The notes under the pieces were generated by a model, which worked only from the letters and a program-made list of their open reading frames with translations, was not told the origin of the DNA and searched no databases. Shown here in pieces: positions 1 to 8,157 of a stretch of 33,750 nucleotides of DNA. Source of the DNA: an uncultured Lachnospiraceae bacterium (lineage in GTDB: Bacteria > Bacillota > Clostridia > Lachnospirales > Lachnospiraceae); assembly GCA_947178145.1 (NCBI GenBank), contig CAMWXE010000061.1, positions 1 through 33,750 on the forward strand, written 5' to 3'. Numbering within the stretch: position 1 is the stretch's first letter; the number at the start of each line of letters is the position of its first letter. The position numbers and the translations under genes were made by a program.

Positions 1-61
1 TATATATTGTACCATTCTTTTGAAAAATATCCTTTTGACGGGCTAATCATATTATTTATTT

Positions 62-370
62 GTGCCGGAAGAGAACCAGCGGCTGAAGGTCCGGGTGTAT
101 TTTACAAAATATGAGCCGCAGATGAATATAGATGTCTATCCAACAGAAGGTACAGTCTGTTTATACAAGGACGAACAGTGTGAGATGAATATGTGCAGAC
201 CGTATTTTGCCAGACAGATGATAGCGTATGTTTTTGCCAACTGCTGTCATGATACGGATGCAGGGGAACTTGAGATCAGAAACGGGGAGGCTGTTTTGGA
301 AGAGCTGGGGTATTCTGATTTTTATGAGAAGTTTTGGGAAGATATTAAATCCAAAAAAGGGTTCAGATGA
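62..370 (+). CDS. Hypothetical protein, unrecognised, about 102 aa
   Basis: The frame is open from base 47 and its first usable start is a GTG at 62 with no convincing ribosome site upstream, so the start is uncertain and the gene could be the 3' part of a longer broken one. The product is small and acidic, with several cysteines and aromatic residues, and shows no signal peptide, membrane segment or motif I recognise. It lies beside three pseudogenes in a decayed stretch, which suggests an accessory origin. I assign no function. Confidence 0.4.
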   Translation: MPEENQRLKVRVYFTKYEPQMNIDVYPTEGTVCLYKDEQCEMNMCRPYFARQMIAYVFANCCHDTDAGELEIRNGEAVLEELGYSDFYEKFWEDIKSKKGFR

Positions 371-698
371 TATCGGTATGAAAAGGAGATGCATCACGAT
401 CAATATCATGTTGGCTGTCAGCTATTCCCTGGAAATTCCAAAAGATGAATTTTTTCAGTCAGGAAATAATTTACCATTTTTCAAAAAGACAATGCATAAA
501 CACACCAGTCAGAAACAGCATAGCAGTAAAAAGTACATATTTCAGTGTCAATATCATAATAAAACTCATATATATCTTCCCCCCACGATTCTATCTTGCG
601 AATCATCTTATCTGCATAATCTATATATACAGAACTACTATACCATTTGCAGCCCGTCGCTTTTCCTTTCCTGAAGCTCTTCCAGCCCTTCTATTTGA
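371..698. other. Intergenic stretch without a supported gene
   Basis: I find no gene here. A minus-strand frame is open from roughly 690 to 480 but has no ATG near its beginning, no ribosome site and no recognisable product. Plus-strand frames are also open, through AT-rich sequence and antisense to nothing known. The left end of the MATE transporter remnant stops abruptly at 699, so this stretch probably includes a deletion or insertion junction. Confidence 0.4.
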
Positions 699-1091
699 TT
701 ATTGCCATGATTTTGCATAAGGTAAAATTGTTTCTGTCGAACCTAATGCCGTAAGTACTGGGTCAAGAAAAACCATAATGCCTATTATTATAATTGCCCC
801 AACCAGAAGCCCTGAAAAAAGCGAGGTAGAAGCTGTTTTGTCTGCTTGTTCGTTATCTCCCTTCCCCAACAGCCTTGATATGTAAGAGAATGCTCCTGCC
901 CCAAACATCATACCCATACCTATGATGTTCTGCACGATTGGGAACACAACGGATACAGCCCCTATCTGGCTCATTCCCATACCACCTACAAAATACGCAT
1001 TAATCGCATTATACAAGGCTGAAATCAGCATACCGAGCATTGTCGGTATACCCAGCTTAAGTAATGCGGAAGCAACACCCGCTTCCTCCAA
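699..1091 (-). pseudogene. MATE-family efflux transporter, N-terminal fragment
   Basis: About 130 residues match the first third of a NorM/DinF-type multidrug and toxin extrusion transporter: a helix around LLKLGIPTMLGMLISALYN, then AYFVGGMGMSQIGAVSVVFP, then a segment around GAGAFSYISRLLGKGD. Full members are about 450 residues with 12 helices. Here the frame stops just after LPYAKSW, so about two thirds is missing. The start is a TTG at 1091 without a clear ribosome site, and the usual cytoplasmic N-terminus is absent. Upstream sequence belongs to a different pseudogene, so both ends look like rearrangement junctions. It is unlikely to make a working transporter. The intact MATE gene at 14704-16062 is a different, more distant member. 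Confidence 0.8.
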
Positions 1092-1099
1092 TAAATAGA

Positions 1100-1578
1100 T
1101 TGATTTGACTTTTCCACCATTTTAATGTCCTCCATAACTGTTCCGCCCGGTGTAACAATCACATACTTCATTTTATCCGATGTTTTTTGTAAGTCCGAAG
1201 GTACAAAACCGCTGTATTGGGAAATGTCACAGTCAGTGTTTCCTCTGTGACCTCGCTCTCGTCAAGTGCTATCTGCATGTTATGCCGTAGGCATAACTTT
1301 CATATTCAAAAAGCCTTATCGTGATTTTCCCATCTGGCAGACTGTTCTCACACTCAATATGGTATTTCTTCGGCATTTTTCCGAAAACTGTAAAATTCGT
1401 GTCCGTAATCCGTTCTTTACCTGTATCGTACTGCTGGTCTAAAAAATGCTCATTGGGAAAAAACGGATTTCTTCCTCCCCTGTATAGGTTTCCCCAAAAA
1501 TCTCATTGATTACAGGGTAATCAGTTGCCGGCAGTCATTCAGGATTGTCCGGAATGCCCCATCATATATATTTGCCAT
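1100..1578 (-). pseudogene. Conserved Lachnospiraceae gene (possibly Rpn/PD-(D/E)XK-like), multiply frameshifted
   Basis: Minus-strand reading starts MANIYDGAFRTILNDCRQLI and continues, across frames, through VINEIFGETYTGEEEIRFFP, NEHFLDQQYDTGKERITDTN, FTVFGKMPKKYHIECENSLP, IALDESEVTEETLTVTFP and MKYVIVTPGG. I recall this as a widespread multicopy Lachnospiraceae protein usually left hypothetical; the link to Rpn-type recombination-promoting nucleases is from memory and uncertain. At least four lesions break it: near 1513-1522, in a homopolymer near 1458-1463, at a 19-bp palindrome at 1279-1297, and in a T-run at 1183-1188. The C-terminus is lost at the junction with the MATE fragment. Confidence 0.65.
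1279..1297. repeat. 19-bp perfect palindrome inside the pseudogene
   Basis: GTTATGCC, a 3-base centre GTA, then GGCATAAC form a perfect inverted repeat. It sits inside the 1100-1578 pseudogene between the codons for LFEYE and the IALDE segment, where the family reads straight through. It therefore looks like an inserted short palindromic element or a repair scar. It also brings a TAG stop into the upstream reading frame. Confidence 0.6.
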
Positions 1579-1734
1579 GTCGTACTTCCTTCCTGTTTGT
1601 ATCTTTATCATATCATTTTTTATCTCAAAATCAATCATTACATGGCGCTTCTCAGAAAAAACGCATGAATGAAAATGACCTTGCTTTTCTACAAAAAAAT
1701 GCAAATTTACTATTTCATATTTTATATCACAGTA

Positions 1735-2203
1735 GAAGAAATGAGAAGTCTGGGTATAGAGAATCTCAGCCAGATGTTCCTGCAAATCTATTCAGAGCAG
1801 GCCTGCCAGCTCACTGACAGCAGGCAGCAGAAAAAAGAAAAGCATCCTCTAAAAGATGTTGTAGAAATTGTTTTCTTTGCAGTCCTTGCTGGAAATGATG
1901 AATGGGCTGATTTCGCGGCAGATGAAAAAAAAAACCATAATACTGGAAAAAAGACAGCACAGATGCCCGTGATACACAAAGCCTTATAATAAGTTTAACG
2001 TTATGTCCACAGAATGGAGAATCTGTCTGTCCTCCACACGAATTGACGAGAAAACAAACGAGATCCCTGAAATGCAGGATATCATGAATAAACTCGACTG
2101 CAGCGGCTGTGTAGTCACCGCAGACGCACTGAACACACAGAAGGAAACAGCACGTGCAATTGTAGAAAATGCCCACGGGGATTAGGAACTGAAGGGAAAT
2201 CAT
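1735..2203 (+). pseudogene. ISAs1-family transposase, internally deleted remnant
   Basis: The first part (about 1735-1985) reads like the N-terminal helper domain of ISAs1/H-repeat transposases: a conserved DSRQQKKEKHPLKDVVEIVF followed by FAVLAGNDEWADFA. The second part (about 2003-2203) reads MSTEWRICLSSTRIDEKTNE, then CVVTADALNTQKETA and, after a TAG stop, ELKGN. That matches the catalytic core around the second acidic residue. The stretch carrying the first catalytic aspartate (usually IDGK) is missing, as is everything after LKGN, about 150 residues. Intact family members are about 370 residues. It cannot encode an active transposase. I could not identify terminal inverted repeats. Confidence 0.8.
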
Positions 2204-2219
2204 CCGCTTCATCTCCTAG

Positions 2220-2237
2220 GTGGGTGTGAAAAGTAAC
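2220..2237 (+). repeat. 18-bp dispersed repeat, copy 1
   Basis: GTGGGTGTGAAAAGTAAC occurs here just downstream of the transposase remnant. It occurs again, inverted, at 25127-25144 beside the restriction-modification island. An exact 18-base match in two intergenic spots suggests a dispersed repeat or a mobile-element end. Confidence 0.6.
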
Positions 2238-2275
2238 CATTCTCCTGAAATAACCTTATTTGGAAAGTTTGTCTA

Positions 2276-2304
2276 TTGCATCCCGCATGTCATTATCATA
2301 TAAT
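2276..2304 (+). promoter_or_regulatory. Candidate sigma-A promoter for the AraC regulator
   Basis: A perfect -10 TATAAT (2299-2304) lies 17 bases downstream of TTGCAT (2276-2281), a weak -35. The start codon of the regulator follows about 60 bases later. Confidence 0.5.
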
Positions 2305-2364
2305 ACTTTAAGAGCTGCCGAACTCACAGGAAGCTCTGATTCCAGATATTTCCGAGGAGCCATC

Positions 2365-3183
2365 ATGAACTACATCTACTTTACCGGCTATAACGCCCAG
2401 CACCCCGGCGACTTCGTGTTTGAGGTCACAGAGGGCTACGACTGCTACCTCCTTCTGATCACCCACACGCCCGCCCGATTCTGCATTGACGGCGTGACAG
2501 AAGAATATCCTGCGCACTGCGCCATGCTCTACCCGCCCCGCACACCCATCTGGTACAGCGCCAGCACAGACTGCTACAGCGATGACTGGGTGCGCTTCTC
2601 GTCGGACGAGCCCTTTGTGAAAAGCTTTCCACAGACCAACCGCCCGTTTCCAATATCAGACCCGGACTACTGCCACAGCCTGATTCAGCTGCTCACCTGG
2701 GAAATCTCCCAGTGGACAGGTGTCTCCCGCTCCTTCCGCCACGCCCGGACGGACGACTCTGTAAACCAGTCCGGCAAAAGCGGCACCCAGATTACGGACC
2801 AGCTGCTGCGCATCCTGTTCCTGAAACTGCGCGACGACGTACTCCACCACGCTGTCTCCCCGCACGACCACGCCCTCCTGATGCTGCGCAGACAGATTTC
2901 CAACAACCCGCAGCTTCCATGGACCATCCGCCAGATGGCAGAGCAGCTGCATATCAGCCCCGGGCATCTGCAGCTGCTCTACAAACAACAGTTTGGTATC
3001 TCCTGTATGGACGATGTGATCGACTTCCGGCTCCGCAAGGCAAAAGACCTGCTCGCATACACAGAACAGAGCATTGCGGAAATCGCAGAACAGTGCGGTT
3101 ACAAAAATGTGGAACATTTCTGCCGGCAGTTTCACAAGAACACCGGCGTCACTCCGCGAACCTTCCGGAAAAATCCGCGGTAG
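2365..3183 (+). CDS. AraC-family transcriptional regulator
   Basis: The 272-residue product has an N-terminal cupin-like sensing domain (about 1-150; HPGDFVFEVTEGYDCYLL, then a PPRTPIWY turn). Residues about 174-272 form a classic double helix-turn-helix: WTIRQMAEQLHISPGHLQLL, RLRKAKDLLAYTEQSIAEIA, CGYKNVEHFCRQFHKNTGVT. I chose ATG 2365 because GAGGAG lies seven bases before it; a longer frame from 2260 lacks a ribosome site. Family members bind a small ligand, often a sugar, and activate nearby transport or hydrolase genes. The gene ends six bases from the convergent GH8 gene, so it probably regulates the xylo-oligosaccharide locus, but this rests on position only. That locus has its own two-component regulator, so this may be a second input. 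Confidence 0.9.
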   Translation: MNYIYFTGYNAQHPGDFVFEVTEGYDCYLLLITHTPARFCIDGVTEEYPAHCAMLYPPRTPIWYSASTDCYSDDWVRFSSDEPFVKSFPQTNRPFPISDPDYCHSLIQLLTWEISQWTGVSRSFRHARTDDSVNQSGKSGTQITDQLLRILFLKLRDDVLHHAVSPHDHALLMLRRQISNNPQLPWTIRQMAEQLHISPGHLQLLYKQQFGISCMDDVIDFRLRKAKDLLAYTEQSIAEIAEQCGYKNVEHFCRQFHKNTGVTPRTFRKNPR

Positions 3184-3189
3184 CCGTCG

Positions 3190-4320
3190 TCACCAGATAC
3201 GATAGTTCCCGCTGAGCGCCAGAAAGGCAAAGAAGTACAGACAGTTGTCATAGTACCGCCTCTCCCCCGTGCGCATGGGCATCTTCCAGAACCGCTCCAC
3301 CCACTCGCCGCTGCAGTCTGTAAAAGCTGCCAGCGTGGACATCGCCACAGTTGCCGGAATCGCCACCGGGTGAAGCGCCCGCTCCCCCGCCACGCTTCCG
3401 TCGACCTCGTAGATGTGGTAGGTATCCTTCCTGGCGTCCTCCAGCAGAAACGCCTGTATCGCCCGCGCCGCACTGCACTGGCCCTCATCCTTCCCAAACC
3501 ACTCATAGTCAAGTCCGATATTTGCCACAGTGCGGTACGAATCACTGTAAAACCAGTCGTGTCTGTCGTCTGTCCACGGCAGCTTCCTGCGCATCGGACT
3601 CCCGTCAAACTCGGCATACTCCGCCGAAAAACCGGTCTTTTCATGACATGCCTTCACCAGATATCTGCGGCTCGCGCGCGCAGCCCGCTCCCAGAACGGC
3701 CTGTCCTCCTCATATGCCCACAGCGCGAACAGCTCATAAAAGTGCGGCAGGTGATAAGACGGATCGGTGAAATCACTTCCCGGCACAAACAAAATCTGAT
3801 AATTGTCCTGGTTCCACATCGGCACTCCCGTTCTGCCGTTCTCACCCTTGTGGAGACACGCCCTCAGTATTTCCCTCGCCTCGCGGGAATAGTTGAAGAT
3901 TCCTTCCCCGTCCCCCCATCTGTGCGATGCGAAGAAGAGCGCCATCGCAAAAAATTCCTCGCCGTCCGGCGCCGGGCCATCGGCATTTCTCGTGCCGTCT
4001 GTCGCACAGGACCACGCAAAGTATCCCTCGTGAAATCCGTCCACCATCCACATATAAGTCTTTGCCCACTTCCAGAGCCGGTCAAACTCCTCACGCATGT
4101 CGAGCTGCACACAGATCATCATGCCGTACGACATGCCTTCCGTGCGGGCATCATTGTTGCCCGTATCCATGATATACGCCATGTCGTCACCCACCGGATA
4201 ATAAACGCGCTCGTCCTCCTTCCCATAAAAATAAAACTCCCGGATCTCCCCAAGGCGCGCTTCCACGCGTTCCTGCTCAATTCCAATCTCTGCAAATACA
4301 TTGCGGTAATGTTTTTTCAT
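3190..4320 (-). CDS. Glycoside hydrolase family 8, reducing-end xylose-releasing exo-oligoxylanase
   Basis: The 376-residue protein has no signal peptide, so it should act in the cytoplasm, trimming xylose from the reducing end of imported xylo-oligosaccharides. The family signature DTGNNDARTEGMSYGMM places the likely general acid at Glu61. Asp119 in PAPDGEEFFAMALFFASHRW and Asp260 in the segment YSDSYRTVANIGLDYEWFG match the substrate-binding acid and the catalytic base of Bacillus halodurans Rex. Length fits this subfamily (about 380) rather than secreted GH8 endoglucanases. Start ATG 4320 follows AAAGGA; a longer frame from 4356 lacks a ribosome site. It is the last gene of the transport operon, 73 bases after the second binding protein. 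It is the best indicator of what the locus transports. Confidence 0.92.
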   Translation of the reverse strand: MKKHYRNVFAEIGIEQERVEARLGEIREFYFYGKEDERVYYPVGDDMAYIMDTGNNDARTEGMSYGMMICVQLDMREEFDRLWKWAKTYMWMVDGFHEGYFAWSCATDGTRNADGPAPDGEEFFAMALFFASHRWGDGEGIFNYSREAREILRACLHKGENGRTGVPMWNQDNYQILFVPGSDFTDPSYHLPHFYELFALWAYEEDRPFWERAARASRRYLVKACHEKTGFSAEYAEFDGSPMRRKLPWTDDRHDWFYSDSYRTVANIGLDYEWFGKDEGQCSAARAIQAFLLEDARKDTYHIYEVDGSVAGERALHPVAIPATVAMSTLAAFTDCSGEWVERFWKMPMRTGERRYYDNCLYFFAFLALSGNYRIW

Positions 4321-4393
4321 AACTGATTCCTTTCCCAAATACACCAAGCTGTACAAGATACCTGTTCATTGTATCCCTGCCTTTCCCAAAACG

Positions 4394-6049
4394 CTACTCA
4401 GAAATTGCCATCCTCCGGTCCAGCTCTTGCTGCATTTCCGCAAAGAAAATCCCAGGCTCACACGCCGCATAGCGCTCCATATACTGCTGCCACACTGTGT
4501 CAAAATCGTCCGTCATGACAACCCGCGGCAGATATTCTCTCTTGACGCGGTTCATCTGCGCCCACACTCTGCCCGCCTCCGATTCCGCTGTCAGCATCTC
4601 AGAATAAGAATACATCGGATACCACGGTCCCGGATTGTCGTTTGTCCCCAGCATATCGACATAATTCCTGCAGCCGTATGCCGTCAGGCACTCCTTCACA
4701 TCCGGCGCAAGCGCTGCAAAAAACTCGTCCGCCTGATACTCCGGCGAGAATGCATTGAGCCCGTCGCTCAGCATCCCCTCTATTCTGGGAAAATAGGAAT
4801 ACGTACACAGATGCGCGGCCCTGTATTCCGGATCACGAACCATATTTCTCTGTTCCTGCGTCCTGTAGTAAACCCCGTTCACATACACCTCGTAATCCGT
4901 GCCCGCAACACCCCAGTAGCGCAGCTTCAGAATCTCCTCGTCGAGAAGGTCATTGATAAATTGCAGCGCTCCCTCAATATCCTCACAGCTCACCGTGACT
5001 GAGATACCGTCCGCCGCGCTCAGCTCCGCGCCGCGCCTTACATGCCACTGATTCCTGGTCTCCCTGTCCATCGTAATCGGAAGCGGCACATATCCGCAGC
5101 CCTGTGCAGCCATTTTTTCAAGGGAATTGCCTGCATAGTAGGAAAACTGCCACCACTGGTCAACCATGCCAAGCACCCTGCCGCTGGCAATCTTCTGGAG
5201 GTATTCCTGGTAATTCTGCGTAAAAAACTCCCGGTCTATGATTCCCTTGTTGTACTCCTCATTCAGTTTGCCAAAATACCGCCTGGCTGTCTCAGACGTG
5301 TTGTAATCGAGCACCGTCTGTGTCTCTGCGTCCACCATGCAGCTGCCGTCGTTGGGATAGCCGTCGAGAAACTGCGGCGGATTTTCCAGGCAGAAATACC
5401 GCCAGTCATCGCAGAGTATGGTAAACGGAATATTCTCCATCAGCTCACCCGGATGAAACGGGTCTTCCATCACAGGGTTTGCGTCGGCATATGCCTCAAG
5501 CAGGTCAAAATACTCCTCCAATGTCCGTATTTCGGGGTACCCCGCCCACTTGAGCACGCGCGTCTGTATCCAGAATGCCTCACCCTCATGCAGCACCTCC
5601 GCCGATTTGCCGTGTACAACGCCAAACTGCGGTATCCAGTAAATATGACCGTCTGACTGCCGGAATCTGTCCCACTTTTCTGCGGACATATAATGCTTAA
5701 TATTCGGATAATCGTCCCAGTATTGGTCAATGGGAATCAGCGCCCCTGCCTCATACAGCGTCACCCCGCCGGAGATAAAGTCCGTATACTCGCCGCTGGC
5801 AATATAGCCTGCGATCGCCTCCTCCGACGTCTTTCCCACAAGCCACTGTTCCCGGCAGCGCGCACCAGTCTTCTGCGCGATCAGCTCCATAATCTCGTTG
5901 TCCTCATTGATTTCAATCCCGGAAACGTCGAAGAAAGCAGTAAATTCCCTGATTCTTTCTTTTCTGCCGGCACCTGCCATACTGGCTGCCACCCACGCAG
6001 ACAGGACAGCAGCAGACAGAGCGATGCCGGCCATAATTCCTTTCTTCAC
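4394..6049 (-). CDS. ABC transporter substrate-binding protein, LplA-like, no lipobox (second copy)
   Basis: This 551-residue family 1 extracellular binding protein is a clear paralog of the one at 8158-9882. Shared blocks include EFTAFF, NEI, EKTGAR-like, FCLEN-PQFLDGYPNDGSC and GPWYPMYSYSEM. The start is GTG 6049 after GAGGG, giving MKKG and a hydrophobic segment (about 5-26) ending MAGAG. Unlike its paralog it has no cysteine there, so it cannot be a standard lipoprotein. It is either cleaved and released or held by an uncleaved N-terminal helix. A second possible start, ATG at residue 6, would remove the lysines. It follows its own candidate promoter and a hairpin, and GH8 comes next. The likely ligand is a xylo-oligosaccharide or arabinoxylo-oligosaccharide (inferred). 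Confidence 0.88.
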   Translation of the reverse strand: MKKGIMAGIALSAAVLSAWVAASMAGAGRKERIREFTAFFDVSGIEINEDNEIMELIAQKTGARCREQWLVGKTSEEAIAGYIASGEYTDFISGGVTLYEAGALIPIDQYWDDYPNIKHYMSAEKWDRFRQSDGHIYWIPQFGVVHGKSAEVLHEGEAFWIQTRVLKWAGYPEIRTLEEYFDLLEAYADANPVMEDPFHPGELMENIPFTILCDDWRYFCLENPPQFLDGYPNDGSCMVDAETQTVLDYNTSETARRYFGKLNEEYNKGIIDREFFTQNYQEYLQKIASGRVLGMVDQWWQFSYYAGNSLEKMAAQGCGYVPLPITMDRETRNQWHVRRGAELSAADGISVTVSCEDIEGALQFINDLLDEEILKLRYWGVAGTDYEVYVNGVYYRTQEQRNMVRDPEYRAAHLCTYSYFPRIEGMLSDGLNAFSPEYQADEFFAALAPDVKECLTAYGCRNYVDMLGTNDNPGPWYPMYSYSEMLTAESEAGRVWAQMNRVKREYLPRVVMTDDFDTVWQQYMERYAACEPGIFFAEMQQELDRRMAISE

Positions 6050-6091
6050 ACAGCTGCCCTCACTTCCTACAATTCCTTACTGTATGTCTAC

Positions 6092-6120
6092 ATTATAACC
6101 AATCCGGGAACTGTTAGCAA
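6092..6120 (-). promoter_or_regulatory. Candidate internal promoter for the second binding protein and GH8
   Basis: On the minus strand, TTGCTA (6115-6120) and a perfect TATAAT (6092-6097) are separated by exactly 17 bases. The GTG start is about 42 bases further on. The spacer contains a copy of the arm (CAGTTCC on this strand) of the adjacent inverted repeat at 6121-6148, so a bound protein could contact the promoter directly. Confidence 0.6.
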
Positions 6121-6148
6121 ACAAGGAACTGCCAAAACAGTTCCTTGT
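6121..6148 (-). terminator. 11-bp perfect hairpin downstream of the permease genes
   Basis: ACAAGGAACTG and CAGTTCCTTGT flank a six-base loop. On the minus strand the stem is followed by TTTGCT, a weak U-tract. It can attenuate transcription leaving the permeases or serve as an operator, because it abuts the -35 of the next promoter. Confidence 0.6.
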
Positions 6149-6171
6149 TATCGTCAAAAATGATATACAGC

Positions 6172-7074
6172 TTATTCCTTCACACCGCCGATGGTAAGTC
6201 CTGTGACAAAATATCTCTGCAGGAACGGATACAGACAGATAATCGGAAGCATCGTGAGGATCGTTGCCGCGGCGCGCACCGAGGTCGGCGTTACCGTTCC
6301 CGCCGCATTCTTCATCGCCTCCGCCGATGTTCCCTGATTGGTGACAGAAGACAGCAGCTTCATCAGCTCGTACTGTAATGTCGTCAGATGCGAGCTCATT
6401 CTGTTGTAGAGCATCGCATCAAACCACGAATTCCACTGTCCTACCGCGACAAACAGCGCGACTGTCGCGTATACCGGCTTGCACAGCGGTGAGATGATCT
6501 TGACAAAGATCGTCATGTATCCCGCCCCGTCAAGCTGCGCTGACTCCTCGAGACTGTCCGGGATTCCTGCCATATAGGTACGAATGACCAGCATGTTGAA
6601 TGCGCTGAACATACCGGGGATCACATATACCCAGAAGCTGTTGGTCAGATGAAGTCCTCTGTACAGCAGGAATGTCGGAATCATACCGCCGTTTACATAC
6701 ATTGTGATTACCCAGAACAGGGAGAGTTCCCGCTTGAAGAGAAAATCCTTCCTGCTCACGATAAAGGCAAGAATCGCATTGGCCGCCAGTGCGAGCAGTG
6801 TTCCCACAACCGTTCTTGCAACCGTGATGTAGGCTCCTGTGATCAGGTTCTGTTTCTGCAATACCGTGATATAGTTTTTGAGCGTCCACTTCCTTGGCAG
6901 GAGATAGATCCCGCCCCTGAGCGCGTCCGTGCCATCATTAAATGAGATTGCCAGCGTGTTCAATACCGGATACAGCGTAATGACAACAAACGCAATCATA
7001 AACAGCGTGTTGCACACGACAAACACTTTATCCCACGCAGACGTCTTTACCTTACTACCTTTTATCTTTTCCAT
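6172..7074 (-). CDS. Carbohydrate ABC transporter permease, LplC/YtcP type
   Basis: This 300-residue inner-membrane protein has about six helices, the first near residues 18-40 (VFVVCNTLFMIAFVVITLYP). The cytoplasmic EAA loop appears as EESAQLDGAGYMTIFVKI, the contact site for the ATPase. The C-terminus ends FVTGLTIGGVKE, typical of LplC-type permeases. ATG 7074 follows AGGAAGGAG; a longer frame from 7122 overlaps the upstream gene. It starts 13 bases after the partner permease stops, so the two are co-transcribed and form a heterodimer. No ATPase gene is encoded in the window; such systems usually borrow a shared MsmK-type ATPase. Confidence 0.93.
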   Translation of the reverse strand: MEKIKGSKVKTSAWDKVFVVCNTLFMIAFVVITLYPVLNTLAISFNDGTDALRGGIYLLPRKWTLKNYITVLQKQNLITGAYITVARTVVGTLLALAANAILAFIVSRKDFLFKRELSLFWVITMYVNGGMIPTFLLYRGLHLTNSFWVYVIPGMFSAFNMLVIRTYMAGIPDSLEESAQLDGAGYMTIFVKIISPLCKPVYATVALFVAVGQWNSWFDAMLYNRMSSHLTTLQYELMKLLSSVTNQGTSAEAMKNAAGTVTPTSVRAAATILTMLPIICLYPFLQRYFVTGLTIGGVKE

Positions 7075-7087
7075 TTGCGTCTCCTTC

Positions 7088-8017
7088 CTAGAACAACCGC
7101 TCTTCGCCGTTTTTCTTTGCAATCTGGTTTGCGATCACGATCAGCACGATACTTACGAAGCTCTTAAAGATTCCGGCTGCAGTACCGATGGAAAAGTCAT
7201 TCTGACTGATGCCCCACTTCAGCACATAGATGTCGATCGTCTCGGACACACTCTTCACCAGACCGTTTCCGAGCAGGTACTGAATCTCGAATCCCGCGTT
7301 CAGCACGTTGCCCACATTCATCAGCAGGAGAATCATAATCGTCGGTTTGATGCCGGGAAGCGTCACGTAGCGGATGCGCGCCCAGCGCCCGGCACCGTCC
7401 ATGTTTGCCGCCTCATAGAGCGACGGATCGATCGCCGTGATGGCTGACAGATAGATAATCGCGTTCCAGCCAGTCTCTTTCCACACATTCGCAAACGCGA
7501 CAATCGGCCAGAAATATTTCGGATGTGCAAAGAAATTGAGCGGCTGTTTCAAAATGTGAAGTTTCAGGAGCAGCTCATTGACAATTCCCGTGCTGGACAG
7601 GGCGTCATGGAGAATCCCTGTAACGATAATCCACGAGAGGAAATGCGGCAGGTAGGAGATGGTCTGGACCGTCTTCTTTCCCCCGTTTGATTTCACTTCA
7701 TTCAAAAGGATTGCAAACACAATTGCCGCAACAAATGTGACTATTAGATTAATCACACCCATTCCAAGCGTATTTCTGATCACGCGGATAAACGTTTCAT
7801 CCGAAAAGAGTTGTTTGAATTTGTCCAAACCTACAAAGGCAGAGTGGAACAGTCCGTCCTTTGGCTTGTAATTCTGAAATGCCATCAACCAGCCTGCCAG
7901 TGGGAGATAACAAAAGATAATGCCGTATACTACGATAACCAGAGACCATATCATCAATACCTTCTGCTTTTTTATCTCTTTCCATGTTATGTTTCTCTTC
8001 TTTTCCTGTGAAGCCAT
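7088..8017 (-). CDS. Carbohydrate ABC transporter permease, LplB type
   Basis: This 309-residue membrane protein has a lysine-rich N-terminus, a first helix around residues 20-43 (VLMIWSLVIVVYGIIFCYLP) and FQNYKPKDGL, the latter typical of LplB permeases. The EAA loop reads EAANMDGAGRWARIRYVTLP. ATG 8017 follows a strong AAAGGAGGG. It is the first permease of the pair and follows the lipoprotein gene after a 140-base leader full of hairpins. Partner: the 6172-7074 permease. Substrate is inferred from the adjacent GH8 and two-component genes, since LplB-type permeases also serve other polysaccharide fragments. Confidence 0.93.
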   Translation of the reverse strand: MASQEKKRNITWKEIKKQKVLMIWSLVIVVYGIIFCYLPLAGWLMAFQNYKPKDGLFHSAFVGLDKFKQLFSDETFIRVIRNTLGMGVINLIVTFVAAIVFAILLNEVKSNGGKKTVQTISYLPHFLSWIIVTGILHDALSSTGIVNELLLKLHILKQPLNFFAHPKYFWPIVAFANVWKETGWNAIIYLSAITAIDPSLYEAANMDGAGRWARIRYVTLPGIKPTIMILLLMNVGNVLNAGFEIQYLLGNGLVKSVSETIDIYVLKWGISQNDFSIGTAAGIFKSFVSIVLIVIANQIAKKNGEERLF

Positions 8018-8035
8018 ACTTTCCCTCCTTTAACT

Positions 8036-8149
8036 GGGCAGGGGAGAACCTTCTCCACTGCCCGCCGCGTGCCCCGCGCAGCGCCTTAGCGGCCTGTTTC
8101 CTCTGCACGGGGCTGTGCATAAAAGGCGGACCGTCTGATTCAGTCCGCC
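8036..8149 (-). promoter_or_regulatory. Cluster of hairpins between binding-protein and permease genes
   Basis: Three structures lie in the 140-base gap. The first pairs GGCGGAC (8125-8131) with GTCCGCC (8143-8149), and on the minus strand is followed by TTTTAT, so it is a weak intrinsic terminator. The second pairs GCCCCG (8071-8076) with CGGGGC (8108-8113). The third pairs GGGCAG (8036-8041) with CTGCCC (8058-8063) with an inner GGAGA/TCTCC stem, just before the permease ribosome site. They probably make the binding protein more abundant than the permeases, by partial termination and by blocking 3' decay of the first message. Confidence 0.65.
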
Positions 8150-8157
8150 CTGTCTGA

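Noticed and set aside
1811-2212. Minus-strand 133-codon frame opposite the transposase remnant
   Set aside because: The plus strand carries clear ISAs1 blocks, so this is a shadow.
3370-4326. Long open frame on the plus strand opposite the GH8 gene
   Set aside because: The GH8 protein has conserved catalytic motifs and good ribosome site; this 318-codon frame is an antisense shadow with no recognisable product.
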